Shown: piece after piece, positions 1 to 12,086 of the stretch
Numbering within the stretch: position 1 is the first letter of the stretch
How the letters are laid out: each line of letters begins with the position of its first letter
Assembly (NCBI RefSeq): GCF_947179165.1
Contig: NC_077242.1
Coordinates: forward strand, 29,414,097-29,478,096
Origin: Solanum dulcamara
Taxonomy: Eukaryota > Streptophyta > Magnoliopsida > Solanales > Solanaceae
Reading direction: 5' to 3'
Length of the DNA stretch: 64,000 nucleotides
Program-made: the position numbers and the translations under genes
The notes under the pieces: generated by a model
Database searches by the model: none
The model's input: only the letters and a program-made list of their open reading frames with translations
Told to the model about the DNA's origin: nothing

Positions 1-1519
1 ACTTCAAAAAAATTCACTGAAGCTCTCCATTAAAACTCTCAAGTTCTTCCAAATTATTTGGTCTTGTCACTTAAGGCATATGGGCATTGATTCATGGATT
101 CTTTCATCCATGAAGCCTAATCAAATTTTTAAGTTTTCTATAAAATTAAAGTATAGTATTTTATGGATTTTATGATTTCTATCCCAATTGCATGAATTAT
201 GATTCAAATTATGATTATGAGCCTATTTTAATAAAAAATGATGGTTATTGCATTAAATTGAAGAGTTTTCCCATGAATTCTCCGACATTGATCTCTAGGT
301 TTCATGATGTTAATTATGAGTATTTATGTATGGGCTGATAAAAAGCATATGATCATGCATGTTTTCAAGTCAATTTCATGAGTTTCAAGTCAATTGATCA
401 TGCATTCATGTTTTTCCAAATTTCCAAGTGTGAATTATGATTGTGTATTTCAATTATGATCATAGACTATAAGCATGTTTCAAATTGTGATTTTCATATA
501 AATTATGGAAAAGGTGACTTAGGGCCCAATCTGGTGCCTTAAGGCCTAATGATATAAACTATGTATGTATGATTTGTAATATGGAAGGACAATACCCGCA
601 TTGCACTTATAAAAATGAGTTACTCTATGATTTCAAACCTGTGATCATGACTATGATGTATGTCATTATGATTTCTATGATTTGTATGTATTCCATGTGA
701 TTTGACTTAGCACCGAGTGGACTTAAGGTGGGGGCCCTACCAAATGCCCTAGTAGCAACCTCATATCTCTTAATCTACATGCCACCGTAGGTTGCCTTCA
801 TGGCCTAGCTATTGGATCCACATATAGCATATGTGTAGCCCGTCTAGCAGGGTAGAGTCTACCTTGACAAGTAGATTCTCCTTTTCTTCATTATATAGGG
901 AGATAACGGGATTCCATGTTATAGCTCGCATGGTCTTCTTGTCGGTTATGGTTCCTATCCCAAATATATATGATCTCTTCTATATGTCATGATTTAAATT
1001 ATGTTTTTTAAATGCTTTGGTCAGTATAATTTTCTCAAGACTTTACTTATCTCATCTTATCATGTGTTTTACTTGACCATTACATCCCATGATTTACATT
1101 GCATGTCATTCCCTCATACTTAATACATTCTAACGTACTAATGCATACTTTTTGCCTACAATGTCTCATAATGTAGGGGTTGAGGTTGACGATCATATTT
1201 CATACACGTGGCTAGTTAAGATTTCCTATTCGACGATGTTTGTGGTAAGTCCTTATTTATCAGTGACTAGTCATCGAGTTGGTTATTGTTTTCAATGACT
1301 TTTGTTATGTTGCATATTGAGGGTGAGCTAGGGAAATATCTTAGCCTCCGCCCATGTTCATGAGTAAAGGCATCTAGTTGGACAAATGTTTCGAGTCAAT
1401 ATTGTCATGTGACATTCTTCATTTACTATTCATGGTGTAGACTCTCTAATGATATTTTCTCTTTTACTTAACCTTATGTATGCTTATGGTATGTATAAGA
1501 GGATTGGTTGGAGCCCTTC
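1..1519 (+). repeat. 5' LTR (family 1) of element W, cut by window edge
   Basis: Aligns with the 3' LTR of W (from about 5757) and with the complete family-1 LTR at 43801-45904, so roughly the first 365 bases of this LTR lie left of the window. It carries the family's landmarks: the block around the GGATCCACATATAGC-like string (about 808-830) and the paired hairpins at 1120-1141 and 1156-1176. It stops at about 1519 without the usual terminal CA. A deletion removed its last ~65 bp together with the primer-binding site and the gag leader. Confidence 0.85.
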
Positions 1520-2640
1520 AGTATTTCACCGTTTCCAAGGGAAAATAATGCTAATGAACCCAAACTCCTCTGGCTCCTCAAGAAAATGGTCCTCTATCGA
1601 ACCAATGAGTAATGTAGAGTTCTGAATCATCATTACTATGCTAGCCCAAGTGGTGATCAACTAAGGGATTGTGGTTCCTCCTAATGTTCCTACTCCCGCC
1701 GCAAGAGTAAGGGACTTTGCACGAATAAATCCTCCGGAGTTTCATGGCTCAAAAATTGATGAGCATCCTCAAGAGTTCATTGATAAGGTCTACAAGATAG
1801 TGAACATTATGGGGGTGACTTCAAAATAAAAAGCGGAGTTGGCGGCTTTCCAACTTAAGGGTGTTGCTTAAGTTTGTACGCTCAATGGAAGATAGAGAGG
1901 GTGGATGAATGTCCTATTGAATGGGAAGCTTTCAAACTTTCTTTCCTTGATCACTTTTTCCCTCTTGAGTTAAGGGAGGCTAAAGTGTTGGAGTTCATAA
2001 ATCTTCAACAAGGCAATATGGGGATGAGGGAGTATGCCCTCAAGTTTACTAAGCTATCCAAGTATGCTCCTTCATTGGTTGCAGATCCACATGCCTGAAT
2101 GAGTCAATTCATATCGTGGGTGTCTGACTTGTTTCTAAGGAATGTCATACCGTTATGATTGTTAAGAAGATGGAAATATCTCAGCTCATGAATTTTGTCG
2201 CATAAATTGAAGGAGAAAAGCTCAAGGAGATGAGGATGATGAATTCTAAGAGGGCCCATTTTGAAGGTGTGTTCTCCAATTCTAGGACCGGTGGTAGTAG
2301 TGGACACTCTCAACAAGGCCAAAGCTTAAGAAAGAAGTTTGCTAAGGATAGGGTGCCATACCCTAAAGCTCAAGGATAGGGTGCCATATCCTAAAGCTCA
2401 AGGAGGATGAGGTGTGAATTCTAGTAGCCCTTCTTTTACTTAGTGTGAAAGTGTGGAAAGAATCATGGAGGAAAATGCTTGATGGGAATGGGTTCTTGTT
2501 ATGGATATGGCAAGATGGGCCATAAGCAATCCAAGTGCCTTTACGTTGCCAATAAGGGTGGAGAAAGTCATCCTCTAGGAGTCCAAGTGCAATAAGGCGA
2601 CCATGCTCAACCTGAGGGTAGCCAACGCAACAATTGATTC
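1520..2640 (+). pseudogene. gag pseudogene of W (Tekay/Del-type chromovirus)
   Basis: Degenerate capsid/nucleocapsid reading frame. Recognisable peptides include RVRDFARINPPEFHGSKIDE (about 1705-1764), the longest open piece 1874-2098 with LSFLDHFFPLELREAKVLEF, and a remnant zinc knuckle near 2445-2540 in which one cysteine has become tyrosine (CYGYGKMGHKQSKC). The N-terminus is joined directly to LTR sequence by deletion. In-frame stops lie at 2096-2098 (TGA in place of an arginine codon), 2203-2205 and 2593-2595 (TAA in place of glutamine codons). A 28-bp tandem duplication (2344-2371 and 2372-2399) shifts the frame. In the family this protein would form the virus-like particle; here it cannot be made. 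Confidence 0.85.
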
Positions 2641-3128
2641 TATGCTCTTCATACTAGGAAAGAGGTTTATGAGACTCCCAATGTGGTCATGAGTATGTTG
2701 TGAGTCTTTATCTTTGATCTTTATGCATTGCTTGATCCGGGTGACAACTTGTCTTTTCTTAGTCTGTACATTGCTATGAGATTTGATGTATGCCCTAAAG
2801 TGTTAAAAGAATCTTTTTCGGTTTATACTCCCATTGGTAATTCGGTATTAGCCAAGAGAGCTTATAGAAAGTGTCCTATTGGGTCTTACACAGAGTTATT
2901 CCATGTGATCTTGTTGAACTTGACATGACAGACTTTGACATCATTCTTGGAATGGATCGGTTACATGCCTCTTATGCATCTATATGTTGTAGGACTCGTG
3001 TGGTTAAGTTTTACTTTCCTAATGAACGTATTCTTGAATGTAAGGATAGTGATTTAGTGGCTAAGGGTCGATTCATTTAATGTATCAAGGCTTGGAAAAT
3101 TATATCCAAGTGGTGCATTTATCATATT
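2641..3128 (+). pseudogene. Aspartic protease pseudogene of W
   Basis: Open pieces 2728-2928 and 2871-3080 overlap in different frames and together cover the retropepsin-like domain. The active-site segment reads ALLDPGDNLSF, against DLGAN in related copies in this window, so the aspartate is kept but the flap context is changed. IILGMDRLHASYASICCRT follows near 2941. In the family it cleaves the Gag-Pol polyprotein. A stop precedes it and a frameshift lies near 2875, so it is inactive as written. Confidence 0.8.
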
Positions 3129-4510
3129 GTGCGAGTTAGGGACGTCAATTCCAAAACTTCTACTCTTGAGTCGGTCCCTATAGTTAATGAGTTTTTTGAT
3201 GTGTTTCTCGATGATTTTCCTGGTATTCCCCCCAAAAGGGAAATTGACTTTGGCATAGATCTCCTTCCCGATGCCCAACCTATTTCTATTCCTCCTTACC
3301 GTATGGCTCCGACAGAACTTAAGGAGTTGAAAGAACAATTGAAGGATTTGTTGGATAAGGGTTTTATAATATCGAGTATTTAACCATGGGGTGCTCCCGT
3401 GTTATTTTTTAGAAAGAAAGATGGGCCACTCTAAATGTGTATAAACTACTAGCAATTGAATAAGGTCATCATAAAGAACAAATATCCAATTCCATGGATA
3501 AATTACTTGTTTGATGAATCACAGGGATCAAGCTACTTTTCTCAGATTGACCTCCGTTTCGATTATCATCAATTGAGGGTAAGGGAGTGTGATATTCCAA
3601 AAATAGCTTTTCAGATAAGGTATGATCATTTTAAATTTGTAGTAATATCATTTGGTTTGACTAATACTCCTGCTATATTCATTGATTTGATGAATCATAT
3701 TTTCAAGCCATACTTGGACATATTTTTGGTGGTATTCATTAATGACATTTTTATTTATTCTCAGAATGAGAAAAATCATGTGGGTCACTTGAGGAGTGTT
3801 GCAAACACTGCAAGAGAATCAATTATTTGCTAAATTTAGTAAGTGCGAGTTTTGGCTGAGGGAAGTTGTATTTCTTGTCCATGTGGTTTCCAGTGATGGG
3901 ATTAAAGTATATCCAAAGAAAATGGAGGAGATTAAGAATTGGCCTAGACCATTATCTCCTTCGGACGTTAGAAGATTTTTGGGTTTAGTAGGATACTACA
4001 GAAGGTTTGTTGAAGGTTTTCATCTATTTCTTCACCTTTAACTAAGTTCACACAAAAGAAGGAAAAATTTCAATGGTCAGATGAATGTGAGAAAAGTTTC
4101 CAAATATTGAAGGATTGTCTTACATCGGCTTCTATTTTGACATTGCCCAAAGGTTTGGATGGATTTGTTATTTATTGTGATGCTTCATGTGTTGGTTTGG
4201 GTTGTGTATTGATGTATCATAGTAAGGTTATAGCCTATTCCTCTAGGAAACTTAAAGTGCATGAAAGGAACTATCCAACCCATGATCTTGAACTTGCGGC
4301 ATTTGTGTTTGCTTTGAAAATTTGGCGCCATTATCTTTATGGGGTGCATGTTGATTTGTCTACTAACCAAAAAAGCTTGCAATATGTGTTTAGTTAAAGG
4401 TAATTGAACCTTAGGCAAATAAGGTGTCTTGAACTCTTAAAAGACTATGATATGAGCATATTGTACCTTCTAGGTAAGACAAATGTTGTAGCCGATGCTC
4501 TTAGTTGGTC
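3129..4510 (+). pseudogene. Reverse transcriptase-RNase H pseudogene of W
   Basis: RT starts with the conserved lead [20 protein letters not shown] (from about 3243). The catalytic FIDD box has decayed to FINDIFIYS near 3738, losing one of the two metal-binding aspartates. The thumb/connection piece [15 protein letters not shown] ends at about 4019. RNase H follows, with [16 protein letters not shown] (about 4168) and [20 protein letters not shown]. Its third acidic position reads STNQKS where V and X have FTDH. Stops occur at 3381-3383 and near 4396, and frameshifts near 3797 and 4018. Confidence 0.88.
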
Positions 4511-5290
4511 TCTATGGATAGTGTTGCAAATGTTGAAGAAGGTAAAAAGGAATTGGTTAAAAAGTTCCATAGATTGACACGTTTATCTGTGCATTTGGTT
4601 GATTCCAATAATGGAGGCATTCTTATACATAATGGATCAGAATCGTCTCTTGCGGCAGACGTTAAGGCCAAATAAGATAATGATTCAATTTTGGTTAAAT
4701 TGAAGAAGTTAGTTGCCAAAAAAGCTATTGAGGCTTTCACCCTAGGGGGAGATGGGGTATTACGTTACCAAGGTCATTTGTGTGTTCCAAATATTGATGG
4801 ATTAAGAGAGTTGATATTGAATAAGGCCCATAGTTCTCGATATTCAATTCATCTAGGATCCACCAAGATGTATCGTGATTTGAGGAAAGTGTATTGGTTG
4901 AATGGCATGAACAAGGACATAGCGCAGTTCATGGCTAAGTGTCCTAATTGTCAACAAGTAAAAGTTGAACATCAAAGGCCGGGAGGTCTTAGCTCAAGAA
5001 ATTGAAAAGTGGAAAGATATGAATATGGTCTTTGTCACAGGTTTGCCTCGAGAAAAAGACAACATGATTCTATTTGGGTCATTGTCGATCTAATGACTAA
5101 GTCGACACATTTCCTACCTATCAAGACTTCTAACTAGTACTGAAGACTATGCTAAGTTGTACATTCATAAAGTTGTAAAACTTTATGGTATTCCTTTGTC
5201 GATTATATCGGATAGAGATACTCAATTCAATTCACATTTTTGGAAGTCATTTTAAAAAGGTCTTGGTACTAAAGTTCAATGCATTTTCAA
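4511..5290 (+). pseudogene. Integrase pseudogene of W, C-terminus deleted
   Basis: The zinc-binding HHCC domain is readable at about 4691-5005, with [20 protein letters not shown] and [11 protein letters not shown]. The catalytic core follows but is out of frame. Its first aspartate, in a MDF motif in relatives, is changed to MVF near 5029. The second, ISDRDTQFNSHFWKSF, is present near 5205-5253. The reading breaks off near 5290, so the third acidic residue, the C-terminal domain and the chromodomain are missing by deletion. The family enzyme inserts cDNA into chromatin; this copy is inactive. Confidence 0.85.
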
Positions 5291-5390
5291 AGTGTTCTCA
5301 TATTCATGTTGGGTTGATAGCCCTTTTTCCATGTCCTTCCTATATTAGTTGAATCTCATTCGAGGACGAATATTCCAAAGGGGGAGATAT
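5291..5390 (+). other. 3' untranslated end and polypurine tract of W
   Basis: The short stretch ends with TTCGAGGACGAATATTCC followed by the purine run AAAGGGGGAGATA (about 5377-5389), directly next to an LTR starting TGTAAC. The same tail precedes the LTRs of X and V on the other strand. It is the usual plus-strand primer of Ty3/gypsy elements. Confidence 0.85.
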
Positions 5391-6855
5391 TGTAACATTC
5401 TCTAAAATGCTCACAAGTGCCTTAAAAATGCCTTGGGAATAGGCCGCTCACGTAATTCATTATCCTTAATCTTTTTGGCCAATCCGAGTCTAGAATATCT
5501 ATTGGGGGTCAAAACCTGTAGGAAAATGGGCTCGATTGATTTTTAGGACCCATATAACAAAAGATTTTTTTTTCAAGAAACTGTGCAAAATAGTGAAGTA
5601 CTAGGCATCTCCGCATCGCATACTTGCTTGCGTTCATTGAAGTTTTTCCCCGAGTCAAAATCTGGCAAAAATTTCATTCGCTCAAATTGGCCTATCAGGG
5701 AACACCTACTCAAATATTTCTCTCTATACAAAAGACTCTCAAGGACTCCATTGAAGACTTCAAAGAAATTCACTCAAGCTCTCCATCAAAACTCTCAAGT
5801 TCTTTCAAATTATTTGAGCTTCTCATTTAAGGTATTTGGGTATTGATTCATGGATTCTTTTATCCATGAAGCACAATCAAATTCTTAAGTTTTTTATCAA
5901 ATTAAAGTATGGTATTTTATGGGTTTTATGATCTCTATTCCAATTGCATGTATTATGATTCAAATTATTATTATGCCTATTTTAATGAAAACTGATAGTC
6001 ATTGCATTGCATTGAAGAGTTTTTCCATGAATTCTCCGACATTGATCTCTAGGGTTCATGATATTAATTATGAGTATTTTCAATTATACTTCCGAATGAT
6101 ATTATCTTTTTTAATTATGTATGGGCTGATATAAAGTATATGATCATGCATGTTTTCAAGTCAATTTCATGAGTTTCACGTCAATTGATCATGCATTCAT
6201 GTTTTACCCAAATTTCCAAGTATGAATTATGTTTATGTATTTCAATTCTGATCATAGACTATAAAGCATGTTTCAAATTATGATTTTCATGTAAATTATG
6301 AAAAAGGTGACTTAGGGCCCAATGTGATGCCTTAAGGACTAATCATATGAACTATGTATGTATGATTTGTAATGTGGAAGGACAATACCCGCATTGCACT
6401 TATGAAAATGAGTTACTCTATGATTTCAAACCTATGATCATGACTATGATGTATGTCATTATGATTTCTATGCTATGTATGTATTCTGTGGGATTTGACT
6501 TAGCACTGAGTGGACTTGAGGTGGAGCCCCTACCGGAAGCCCTTGTAGAAACCTCATGTCTCTTAAACTACAAGCCATCATAGGTTGTCTTAATGGACTA
6601 GCTATTAAATCTACATATAGCATATGTATGACCTGCCTAGTGGGGTAGAGTCTACCTTGGCAAGTAGATTCCTCTTTTCTGGGATTTCATGTTATAGCTC
6701 GCATGGTCTTATTGTCGGTTATGGTTCCTATCCCACATATGTATGATCTTTTATGTATGTAATGATTTAAATTATGCTTTTTAAATGCTTTGGTCATTAT
6801 GATTTTCTCATGACTTTACTTATCTCATCTTGACATGTGTTTTACTTGACCATTG
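5391..6855 (+). repeat. 3' LTR (family 1) of W, truncated
   Basis: Begins TGTAACATTC right after the polypurine tract. It matches the start of the family-1 LTRs and, from about 5757, the sequence at position 1 of the window. It ends abruptly near 6855, about 500 bp before the expected terminal CA, and is followed by the RNase H of a different element (Z). That is a deletion junction, since no TSD is seen. Unlike V, X and the solo copies, it lacks the GC-rich palindrome of this family; the corresponding place (about 5580-5640) has different sequence. Confidence 0.85.
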
Positions 6856-7464
6856 CGAGGAATTATCTAATTCAAGATCTCGAGTTGGCAGCGGTAGTAT
6901 TTTTTTTAAAGGTATGGCATCACTATTAGTATAGAATGCATGTGGATGTGTTTACTAATCACAAAGTCTTCAATATATTTTTCAGTTAGAAAGAGTTGAA
7001 CCTAAGGCAGATGAGATGACTTGAGTTTCTCAAGGATTATGACGTGAGAATTCTCTATCATTTAGGTAAATCTAATGTTGTTGTTGATTCTGTTTTCCAT
7101 GGGGAGTACTTCTCATGTGGAGGAGGAAAGGAAGGAGTTGGCTAAAGAAGTGCATAGACTTGCATATTTGGGAGTTCGTCTTGTAGACTCAGGTGAATGT
7201 GGTGTCATTGTTCAAAATGGGGTCAAGTCTTTACTAGTTGTAGAAGTGAAAGGAAAGCAAGACCAAGACCTCATTCTGCTTTAGTTAAATGAGGATGTTC
7301 ACAAGCAGAAGGTGATGGGTTTTTCCAAGGAAGGAGATGGTGTGTTGATATATCAAGGTAGATTATGTGTTCTAAATGTTAATGTTCTTCAAGATAGAAT
7401 CATGGAAGATGACCATAGTTCAAGATATTTGATTCATCTGGGTTCCACAAAAATCTACCATGAC
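6856..7464 (+). pseudogene. RNase H and integrase N-terminus remnant of Z
   Basis: Starts inside RNase H with a decayed form of the DLELAAV...KVWHHY segment. It continues through [15 protein letters not shown] sequence and the open piece 7075-7284 ([20 protein letters not shown]). It reaches the integrase zinc domain (IHLGSTKIYHDLS, about 7430-7469), where the solo LTR at 7470 interrupts it. The frame resumes at 10922 (EVYWWN). The left end is a deletion junction with the 3' LTR of W. Confidence 0.8.
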
Positions 7465-8124
7465 TTGAGTATCACGACCTAAACCCGTAGGCCGTAATGG
7501 GTGCCTGAATTGGACACTCGTGTATGCTCCTGCTAACCATAAGTAAACCCGTCCCTTGTTTGAGTTATAATGTATCTACAGGCACGGTAACGCACAAGCC
7601 GAAAAGGCTGTCGTAATGTATAAGGACAACTATACACGTATACATATACAACCCACATACATGTCTACATACCTCTAAGAGTAAGAACAGTAACATAAGG
7701 CAGGACAGGGCCCCCGCCGTACCTGTGAATACATAAATATATACATCGAGGGTTAGTACCCAAAATCTAGGCTCCAGCACAATGGAGCACTTCTAAACTG
7801 CTGAACAGGACTCCTATGCTGGTGGATCCCCAAAGCATGTATCTGAACCTGCGGGCATGAAACACATCCCCCCGAAGAAAGGGAGGGTCTGTACGACATA
7901 TGTACTGAGTATGTAAAGCATAGACATCATAAGAAAATTACAGTTGGCGTAGGGATGCAGGGGCAAGTGTGACATCTAATCATTTACTGTACCTATAGCT
8001 TATAACATAAGGTCATACATACTATCATCATTTACTATACCCGTCCAGTTCGGGAACTTAGTGTAACGACTACATCACTCTGTTATCATAAGCATCTGTA
8101 TACTATTAGTGCTATCTCATATAA

Positions 8125-8452
8125 TAATGCCGAGGAACGTACGGCCCGATCCATATACCATATAGTAATGCCGAGGAACGTTCTGTTCGATCCACATAGC
8201 ATATAGTAATACTGAGGAATATTCGGTCTGGTCCACATATCATATAGTAATATCGAGGAACATTCAGCCTGATCCATATATTATATAGTAATACCGAAGA
8301 ATATTCAGCCCGATCTATATATTATATGGTAATGCCGAGGAACGTTCGGCCCGATCCGCATATCATATAGTAATATCGAGGAACGTTCGGCTCGATCTAT
8401 ATATTATATAGTAATGTGGAGGAACATTCGGCCTGATCTATATATTATATAC
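8125..8452. repeat. 41-bp minisatellite, 8 copies, in LTR family 4
   Basis: Eight head-to-tail units of 41 bp, each starting TAAT.CCGAGGAAC and ending near CATATAG. Many units contain the 8-bp palindrome GAACGTTC or a one-step variant. Units differ mostly by C/T and A/G changes. The matching stretch in the other copy of this LTR is at 35537-35780. Confidence 0.85.
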
Positions 8453-10298
8453 TGTATCCGACCCTTTATGGGACTCGGTGAAAGATGTATTACAGTATAC
8501 ACAAGTAAGGTAGTGAGTAACTATATACAATCTAAATCATTATCAGAGACTCGATAATGTAAGAAGATTAAGCTATCGTCCGAGAATCAGAATAGGAGTG
8601 TAGCCATCTCGAGTGCCTTCTAAATGCAATTAAGGCATATATAACTTAGGATCTCGGGGACCCTATACATGTACTAAAGTAATACTAACAGTTCATAGAA
8701 TCAGGGATACTCGTCGTCATATCGTCCTTAGGACTAGGAGCTTATGTATCTAGTACTTCTCAACCTATAGGGTTCAAGAAAAGTAGTTCAACCTACTACA
8801 AGAGTTTGACATTCAAAAGTGAATAAGAGATACGAATTATATTTAGGACTTAAGAGTGGAGTTACCCCAGAGCTCGTATCACTTTTTTCTTACAATTAGG
8901 ACATGCCAAAGGAAGATAAAGAATAAGCTTTACCTAGTTTCTATTTTTCCTCAAGGAGTCATCATTTACATATATCGTACCTGGCCCATCATGGGCTCGG
9001 TATTATAACCTTATTATTGTATTACCTTACCATCATAGCACCACACTTATGTCAAATACATATCAAGAGGAAAGAAGGGTAGCTCTGCGTACTTATGCCA
9101 TAACATGCCAAGAGAAAGGAGATAACTTCACATACTTACTACTCTCCATCATATAGAAGCCTTGAGAGGCAATAACTCAACTAGTACAGGAATTCTACCA
9201 TCGAGAAGTGAATAAGACTTACGAGTCATACTTGGAGTTCTATGAATGGAATTATCCCCACATTTCGTATATCAATCACTTAAGGCTAAGACATGCCAAA
9301 AGAAAACAAGGATAACTTCACATACCTCTTTAGGGATTAATCGTAACCCATATTGCCTCGATATCTACTTATACTATTTAACATGAAATTAATACTAAGA
9401 TTAATATCCTTTCACTTTCTAATTCCAACTCTACAACCAAGTCTCCATAGAGGTCATTTCCTTATCCATTTCCCTCGACTAGTTCATTACTAGTTCCTAA
9501 GTTACCAAATATCGGGCAGCATATCCCCTATAACTTACCCTATCCAACTTTTAATCTTAGAAGCCATATTACCAACAACAACCAGCATCCATATAGACAA
9601 TCACATCAGTTCAACATTACTCAATACAACTCCAAACATCTAGCTCACAACTATGATACCAAAATAGAGTTTTCAACCTTTTTTTCGTAAAATCTTTAAC
9701 CATACCAAACGGAGGATCTTGTGGATGAAAACAGCATAACCCACACACTTTTTAAAACACTTTAAATCCCTGCAACACGCAACCCAACCAGATGCACCCG
9801 CAGCACCACAAGCATGACACACTAAGCGACTTCGATTTAACTACAATAACTTTGATTTAGTTTGTTTCTAACGTCAAGCATCCTTATGCAATTTTTCTAA
9901 TTCCAACTTTATTTAAGACATATAATACCCCTCATAACAACATCATAAACTCCAATTCTAAAGAGAAACCCTTACCTTGCCCGAAACTCATCAAACTCGT
10001 CGAAACTTGCCTCGGAATTTCCTTTAGCGCAGGTGAAACTTCGGGGCTGTTTGTTAACGTTTTGGGGCTGATAAAAACCATAAATTTACATTACCAATAC
10101 CTTAATAACATCATGTTATACCCTATATAATTAATTCACGAATTGAAATCGGAGAACTTACCTCTTTTCCTCTTCCCAAAACCGTAGGTCTTTCTCTTTC
10201 TCTATTAAGGTTTCTCCTCTCTTCTTTTCTTTCACTTGAATTTTCTCTCTTTGTATTGAGTTTTCTAGAGAAGTATGGAACTTGATGAGTCATAGGAC

Positions 10299-10310
10299 AC
10301 ATATATATAG
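10299..10310 (-). promoter_or_regulatory. TATA-like element of LTR family 4
   Basis: On the minus strand a CTATATATATGTG run lies about 600 bp from the LTR start. A similar run (GTATATATGTG) is at about 37647-37660 in the other copy. By position and composition it is a plausible Pol II promoter of the LTR; there is no transcript evidence. Confidence 0.35.
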
Positions 10311-10921
10311 GCTACTTTTAGGTGGTGACACATGTCAAGCACTAAGTGGTGACACATGTCAATCCCTCATTGGGCCAAAACATCCCTTCCTCCAACCATA
10401 GGATGCCACATGGAATATAGGCCCCACCCCTTGCTCCAGGTGATTCCATGTGGCACTTTCTCATGCTGCCATGTGTCACCTTATTTTCCCTCTTATGGGT
10501 TCGTAATGTCATTTTCTTTTACGAATCTATGTAATCCTTGCTACGTAAGCTTGGTACGTACTCAAGTAGCTTAAGTATGTAAAATTTCCAAGTTGGTAGC
10601 TTACGTATGTAACACATCCAAAGTAATAGCTTACACAAGTAAGTTGGGTCCTACGACTCACTACTTGACCTCCAATTCCTTCTGGATTCCTATAACTTTA
10701 TTTCCAATCTTTCCTGCCATGGGGTATCACATTCTCCTTTCCTTAGAGTTGTTTGATAGCGTTATAGCCTATCCGGCTCAATTGGTAACTTCTAAGAAGC
10801 TTTCAATAACTTAGAAATCTTTCAAGAAACTTAAGAAGCTTAAGCATCTTTCACAAAACTCAAAAACCTCTCAAGATACAAAAGTCTTTCAAGGTACAAA
10901 AGTACGGGGTGTAACATCGAG

Positions 10922-12086
10922 AGAAGTATATTGGTGGAATCGCATAAGAGATATATAACATACTTTGTTTCTAAATTCTCGAAATGTCAAGAAGTCAATG
11001 TTGATCATCAAAGTCTATATAGTGTAGCTCAAAATATAGAGCTTCCAGAGTGAAAATAAGTGATGATCAATATGAACTTTATTATAGGTTTACCTCGATA
11101 TCCCAGGCAGCATGACTCAATTTGGATGATTGTAGATTGGATGACTAAATTAACCCACTTCTTACTGGTTAAGACTATAGATTCAGCTAAGGATTATGCC
11201 AAATTGTACATTCGTGTGATAGTCAGACTTCATGAAGTTCCTTTGTCTATCATCTCAGATAGAGGTACTCAATTTATGGCTCAATTTTGGAAGTTATTTT
11301 AGAAAGGTTTAGGATCGAAGGTGAATCTTAGTATTTCTTACCACCCTCAGACAGATGGTTAAGTAGAGCATACGATTCAGACTCTTGAGGACATATTGTG
11401 AGATTACGTCATTGACTTTAAAGGTAGTTGGAATGATCACTTATCTCTCATAGAGTTTGCGTACAACAACAGTTTTTTGAGATATTCAGACGACTCTTTA
11501 TGAAGCTCTTTATATTGTAGATCACCAATTGGTTGGTTCGAAGTAGGTGGATCTCAGTTGATAGGGCTAGACTTGGTTTACCAAGATATGAAAAAAGTGA
11601 AAATCATCCAAAGAGAGGTTTAAAACCGCGCAAAATCTTCAAAAGACCTATACTAATATTAGGAGAAGAGACTTAGAGTTTGAGGTGAATGATTAGGTAT
11701 GTTTGAAAGTTTCACCCGTGAAGAGTGTCATGAGATTTTGGAAGAAAGAGACGCTTAGTACCCATTACATTGATCCTTACCAGATTATTAAAAGAGTTGG
11801 TAATATAGCTTATGTCTTAGAGTTACCATCATAGTTAGTAGTTGTTCATCATGTGTTACACATTTATATGCTTAAGAAGTACTGGGGAGATCTTTCACTC
11901 GTTGTTCCTACAGAAAACATTGGTGTGAAACATAACTTTTCTTATGCAAATATTTTGGTTCAAATTCCTCATCGCTAGGTTTGTAAGTTCATAACCAAAG
12001 AGGTTTCTTTAGTTAAAGTTTTGTGGAGAAATCCATTTATTGAAGAGGCTACATGGGATGCCGAATAACATATGAGAGTTAAAGAC
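10922..12086 (+). pseudogene. Integrase core and chromodomain remnant of Z
   Basis: Resumes the integrase after the solo LTR with EVYWWN. Open piece 11060-11302 holds the catalytic core. The first acidic residue is lost (MNFIIGLPR, where V has MDF). The second is kept (IISDRGTQF), and VEHTIQTLED near 11370 keeps the glutamate. Downstream come VMRFWKKETLSTHYIDPYQI, LELPS, ENIGVKHNFSYANILVQIPH and a chromodomain-like KEVSLVKVLWRNPFIEEATW (about 11998-12057). Stops follow PQTDG and LELPS, and there are several frameshifts. The frame ends at the insertion of Y; the 3' end of Z continues at 40983. Confidence 0.85.

Larger units (their letters stand above)
7470..10916 (-). mobile_element. Solo LTR of family 4 (copy a), inserted in Z integrase
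   Basis: On the minus strand the unit begins TGTTACACCCCGTAC and ends GGTCGTGATA. It is 3447 bp and carries no retroelement coding sequence. It splits the integrase of Z between IYHDL and EVYWWN. The flanks are TTGAG (7465-7469) and TCGAG (10917-10921), a 5-bp TSD with one transition. The same LTR occurs at 35006-38199. Contents: a 41-bp minisatellite at 8125-8452, a TATA-like run near 10299-10310, and otherwise noncoding AT-rich sequence. The short ORFs inside are not supported as genes. Confidence 0.88.

Noticed and set aside
8086..8277. 63-codon minus-strand ORF with repeated peptides
   Set aside because: It is only the 41-bp minisatellite read in one frame; the unit length is not a multiple of three and the matching region in the other LTR copy has no such frame.
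8125..8452. Regularly spaced repeats as a CRISPR-like array
   Set aside because: Units are head to tail with no unique spacers, there are no cas genes, and the setting is a plant LTR.
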